Shown: piece after piece, positions 62,036 to 64,000 of the stretch
Position numbering within the stretch: the first letter of the stretch is position 1
Layout: every line of letters begins with the position of its first letter
Origin: Drosophila pseudoobscura
Lineage: Eukaryota > Arthropoda > Insecta > Diptera > Drosophilidae
NCBI RefSeq assembly: GCF_009870125.1
Contig: NC_046683.1
Span: 6,324,001 to 6,388,000, forward strand
DNA length: 64,000 nt
Direction: 5' to 3'
Made by a program: the position numbers and the translations under genes
The notes under the pieces: model-generated
The model's database searches: none
Seen by the model: the letters and a program-made list of their open reading frames with translations, nothing else
Told to the model about the DNA's origin: nothing

Positions 62036-63352
62036 CTCTTTGTCTTTGGCAGCAAGTTGCACAGCGGGCTGATTGTTGCTGTTGCTGTTTGTGTTGTTGT
62101 TACGCTTCTTGCGCTTCTCGTTGGTGTTGTTGTTGCTGCTTCCCCCATTGTTGTTGTTGTTGTTGTTGTTGCTGGTATTGGTATTGTTATTGGCGCAGTC
62201 ATCATCCTCGGCACTATGAACCGATGTTGCCACATGTGGATCATCCATATCATCATTGCTATCACGCAGTGCCACACCCGTGCCGACGCTGTTGTTGCTG
62301 CTGCTGTTTTTGTTCTTTCGACTACAACTATTATTGCTATCGGTATTGTGATTATTGCTAACATTTAAACTAGCTTCCTCATCATCTCGATCTGGATCGG
62401 TGGCAGCCGCAACAGCCGCCACAGCAGACGCCTCCTCCAGATCACCTGCATCGCCGGCCAGATGCCTCTGCCGCTGCTGCTGCTGTTGGTGTGGTTCAGT
62501 TCTTGCCGCAGACTCGATGGCCTCCAGGGACTGATGGGGCTCCAGCTCCATGTCATCGTCGTCATCGTCCAAATGCGCTGCATTCGACTGCATGGAGGCG
62601 TTCTCCTCCTCATCGTCCTCATCATCATCGTCGTCCTGCTCCTCGTCCTCGTTGTGGTGATGGCTGCCACGGCTCCTGCTGCCACTGCCGCTGCTGTTGG
62701 TGGTGTTGCTGCTGCTGCTGGTGGTGGTGGCTGTGTGGGTGGTGGTTGCAGTGGCCTCGGCCACTGTTTGATGATCTGTGGGCCCCACAGCCGACGCTGC
62801 GGCTGCTGCCTCCGCAGCTGGGGAATGCAGGGGAGAGTGCTGATGCTGCTGCTGTTGGACAGCCGCCGCCGCTGCTGCTGCTGCTGCGGCAGCTGCCGCC
62901 GCCTCCATCATCATTTGCTGGGCGTGATTGAAGAAGAGCTTCGGATTGAGGCAGGCGCCGCCGACACCACCACCGTTCTGCTGCAGGCTGCTCTGCAACT
63001 GTTGCTGCTGCTCGGCGCTGAGCAACGGCGGCGAGGGCGACGGCGTATTGGTGTTGGCCAGCAGATTGCCGCCGTTCTGCTGCAGCGTGATGGCCGCTGC
63101 AACAATGGAGCTATTCAGCTGATGGCCAGATCCAGATCCTCCTCCTCCGCCTCCGCTGGCCAGTTCCAGATCCGAATCGTCGATCTCCTGAGCTCCTGCT
63201 TCCCCTTCTGCTGCTCCTGCGGCGGACGCTCCGCCTGTGTTGTGGCTGTGGTTGTCGCTGTCGCTGTGGATGTTGCCGCTGGCGGGATCCGTGTTGCTGG
63301 TGGACAGTTGCTCCTTGAGTGTGTTCACTTCCTTCTCGGCAAGGGTAGCGCG
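62036..63352 (-). CDS. ct: Cut, large N-terminal exon
   Basis: A phase-0 exon of 439 codons between the TTCCTTGCAG acceptor at 63,353 and GAG-GTAAGT at 62,035. It begins RATLAEKEVNTLKEQLS, the end of the conserved N-terminal helix, as in melanogaster where it follows FWQQ. Then come LNSSIVAAAITLQQNGGNLL, NTPSPSPPLLSAEQQQQLQ, LNPKLFFNHAQQMMMEAAAA, poly-Ala/Gln, long Asp/Glu runs (ENASMQSN, DDDDDDMELE) and Asn-rich stretches. It ends QPAVQLAAKDKE, where the next exon's coiled coil starts. The upstream coding exon(s) carrying the standard initiator Met are beyond the window. Plus-strand frames here are shadows. Confidence 0.94.
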
Positions 63353-64000
63353 CTGCAAGGAACAGAAAGGGTGGAAGAGGGGGGATGCGGAGATTAGTTA
63401 TGGAGCTGCCACACATATGTTGTTGCACGAACGTTGGCGAAAAAGTTACACCGTACAACTATCGACCCTCATTAATTTTACTTTTAAAGTCATTACGGGT
63501 TAAATTTAGCCAAATTAATACGTTGCAAAAACTTTTGTTGCAAGCCCCAAAAAGCGGCCAAAACACCCACCAATGGACACTCCAACATTACACCAAACAC
63601 ACCCACACATACCCACACACACACACACACACACTCCAAGGACTCAGACGGAAGGAAGGCTTAAAAAACATTCCAGGGGTAATGCCGTCTGCATTAGCAA
63701 CCCAAAAAAACAAGGAGAAGGAGCTCCACAAAACAGGACTAGCAGGAGGAGAAGGAACAGAAACAGCAGCTCCAGGAATGGGACAAGGAAGGAGAAACAG
63801 TCGCAGGAGCTCCAGTAGCCAGTAGCCAGGAGAAGCAACAAATTTATAGTTTATCGTTTCGTATCGATAAGCCTTGAAACTTGAACATTGGACGGGGGAT
63901 GTCCTGACCTTCAATGCGCCAGGAGGAGGCACCGTAGGCATCGTGGGTTCTGGGGGAGAAGGAGGAGTCCTTCGCCATCAAGGATACTCGGAGAAGGAAT
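63353..64000 (-). other. ct: Start of the upstream ct intron visible in the window
   Basis: Mostly simple, non-coding sequence (CA repeat near 63,600-63,632, A/G-rich block near 63,700-63,830) with a TATCGATA octamer at 63,862-63,869. It includes a possible 41-bp alternative exon, listed separately. Confidence 0.6.
63909..63949 (-). CDS. ct: Possible alternative first coding microexon of ct
   Basis: On the minus strand a pyrimidine tract (CTCCTCCTTCTCCCCCAG) ends at 63,950. It is followed by AACCCACG, ATG at 63,941, ten further codons (PTVPPPGALK) and the donor GTCAGG at 63,908. These 11 codons end in phase 0, exactly as needed to join RATLAEKEV at 63,352 after a 556-bp intron. Inserted into the standard frame the microexon would bring a stop, so it would only work as an alternative start after a non-coding leader. 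Short length makes chance possible. Confidence 0.4.

Noticed and set aside
62462..63397. 311-codon plus-strand frame opposite the N-terminal Cut exon
   Set aside because: Antisense shadow of CAG/GCC/GAT repeats. The minus-strand exon is firmly identified by its orthologous sequence.

Overview
The window looks like X-chromosome DNA from a Drosophila species. It holds the 3' half of the homeobox gene cut (ct) on the minus strand and, close by on the plus strand, the forkhead gene CHES-1-like. From memory, both are X-linked near each other in D. melanogaster. The proteins are clearly orthologous to the melanogaster ones but differ in many low-complexity stretches, so this is another, fairly distant Drosophila. 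The obscura group is a guess. Non-coding DNA is dominated by short GA/CT, CA/GT, CAG and TA tracts, as is usual in the genus.

Layout. Positions 1-12,683 are non-coding sequence upstream of the CHES-1-like coding region. They are rich in microsatellites, contain leader-like segments, and hold at least three short repeats with inverted ends. CHES-1-like has five coding exons (12,685-16,746, about 1,260 aa), with a forkhead domain split between exons 2 and 3. A long AT-rich 3' UTR probably runs to paired AATAAA signals near 20,833. Convergent to it, on the minus strand, is an unrecognised three-exon gene (23,521-21,638, 573 aa). Next, also on the minus strand, is an intronless PP1-family phosphatase gene (25,566-24,670, 298 aa) with altered inhibitor-binding-loop residues.

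The rest is ct on the minus strand. Six coding exons can be joined in phase: 63,352-62,036; 47,309-46,750; 46,646-46,426; 44,653-43,628; 35,090-34,607; 34,538-31,223. They encode about 2,307 residues. The true N-terminus (about 40 residues) lies outside the window. The exons encode, in order, the end of an N-terminal helix, low-complexity acidic/Asn/Ala/Gln regions, a short coiled coil, CUT1, CUT2, CUT3 and the Cut-type homeodomain. The 3' UTR of about 5 kb probably ends near 26,240. Introns of 14.7 kb and 8.5 kb hold no credible nested gene.

Most interesting points. (1) A second strong splice acceptor extends the CUT1 exon upstream by exactly 213 in-frame codons, giving an alternative Cut isoform or an internal start. 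(2) A possible 41-bp alternative first coding exon lies at 63,909-63,949, and its 11 codons join the RATLAEKEV exon in phase. (3) Two clusters of ATCGAT, the core of known Cut/CUX sites, lie inside ct introns and could be autoregulatory. (4) A single-exon, divergent PP1 copy. (5) A hairpin and four Pumilio-type motifs in the predicted ct 3' UTR. I found no bacterial-type system, CRISPR array, tRNA or rRNA. All splice joins are read by eye from GT/AG signals, phase and remembered orthologue sequence.
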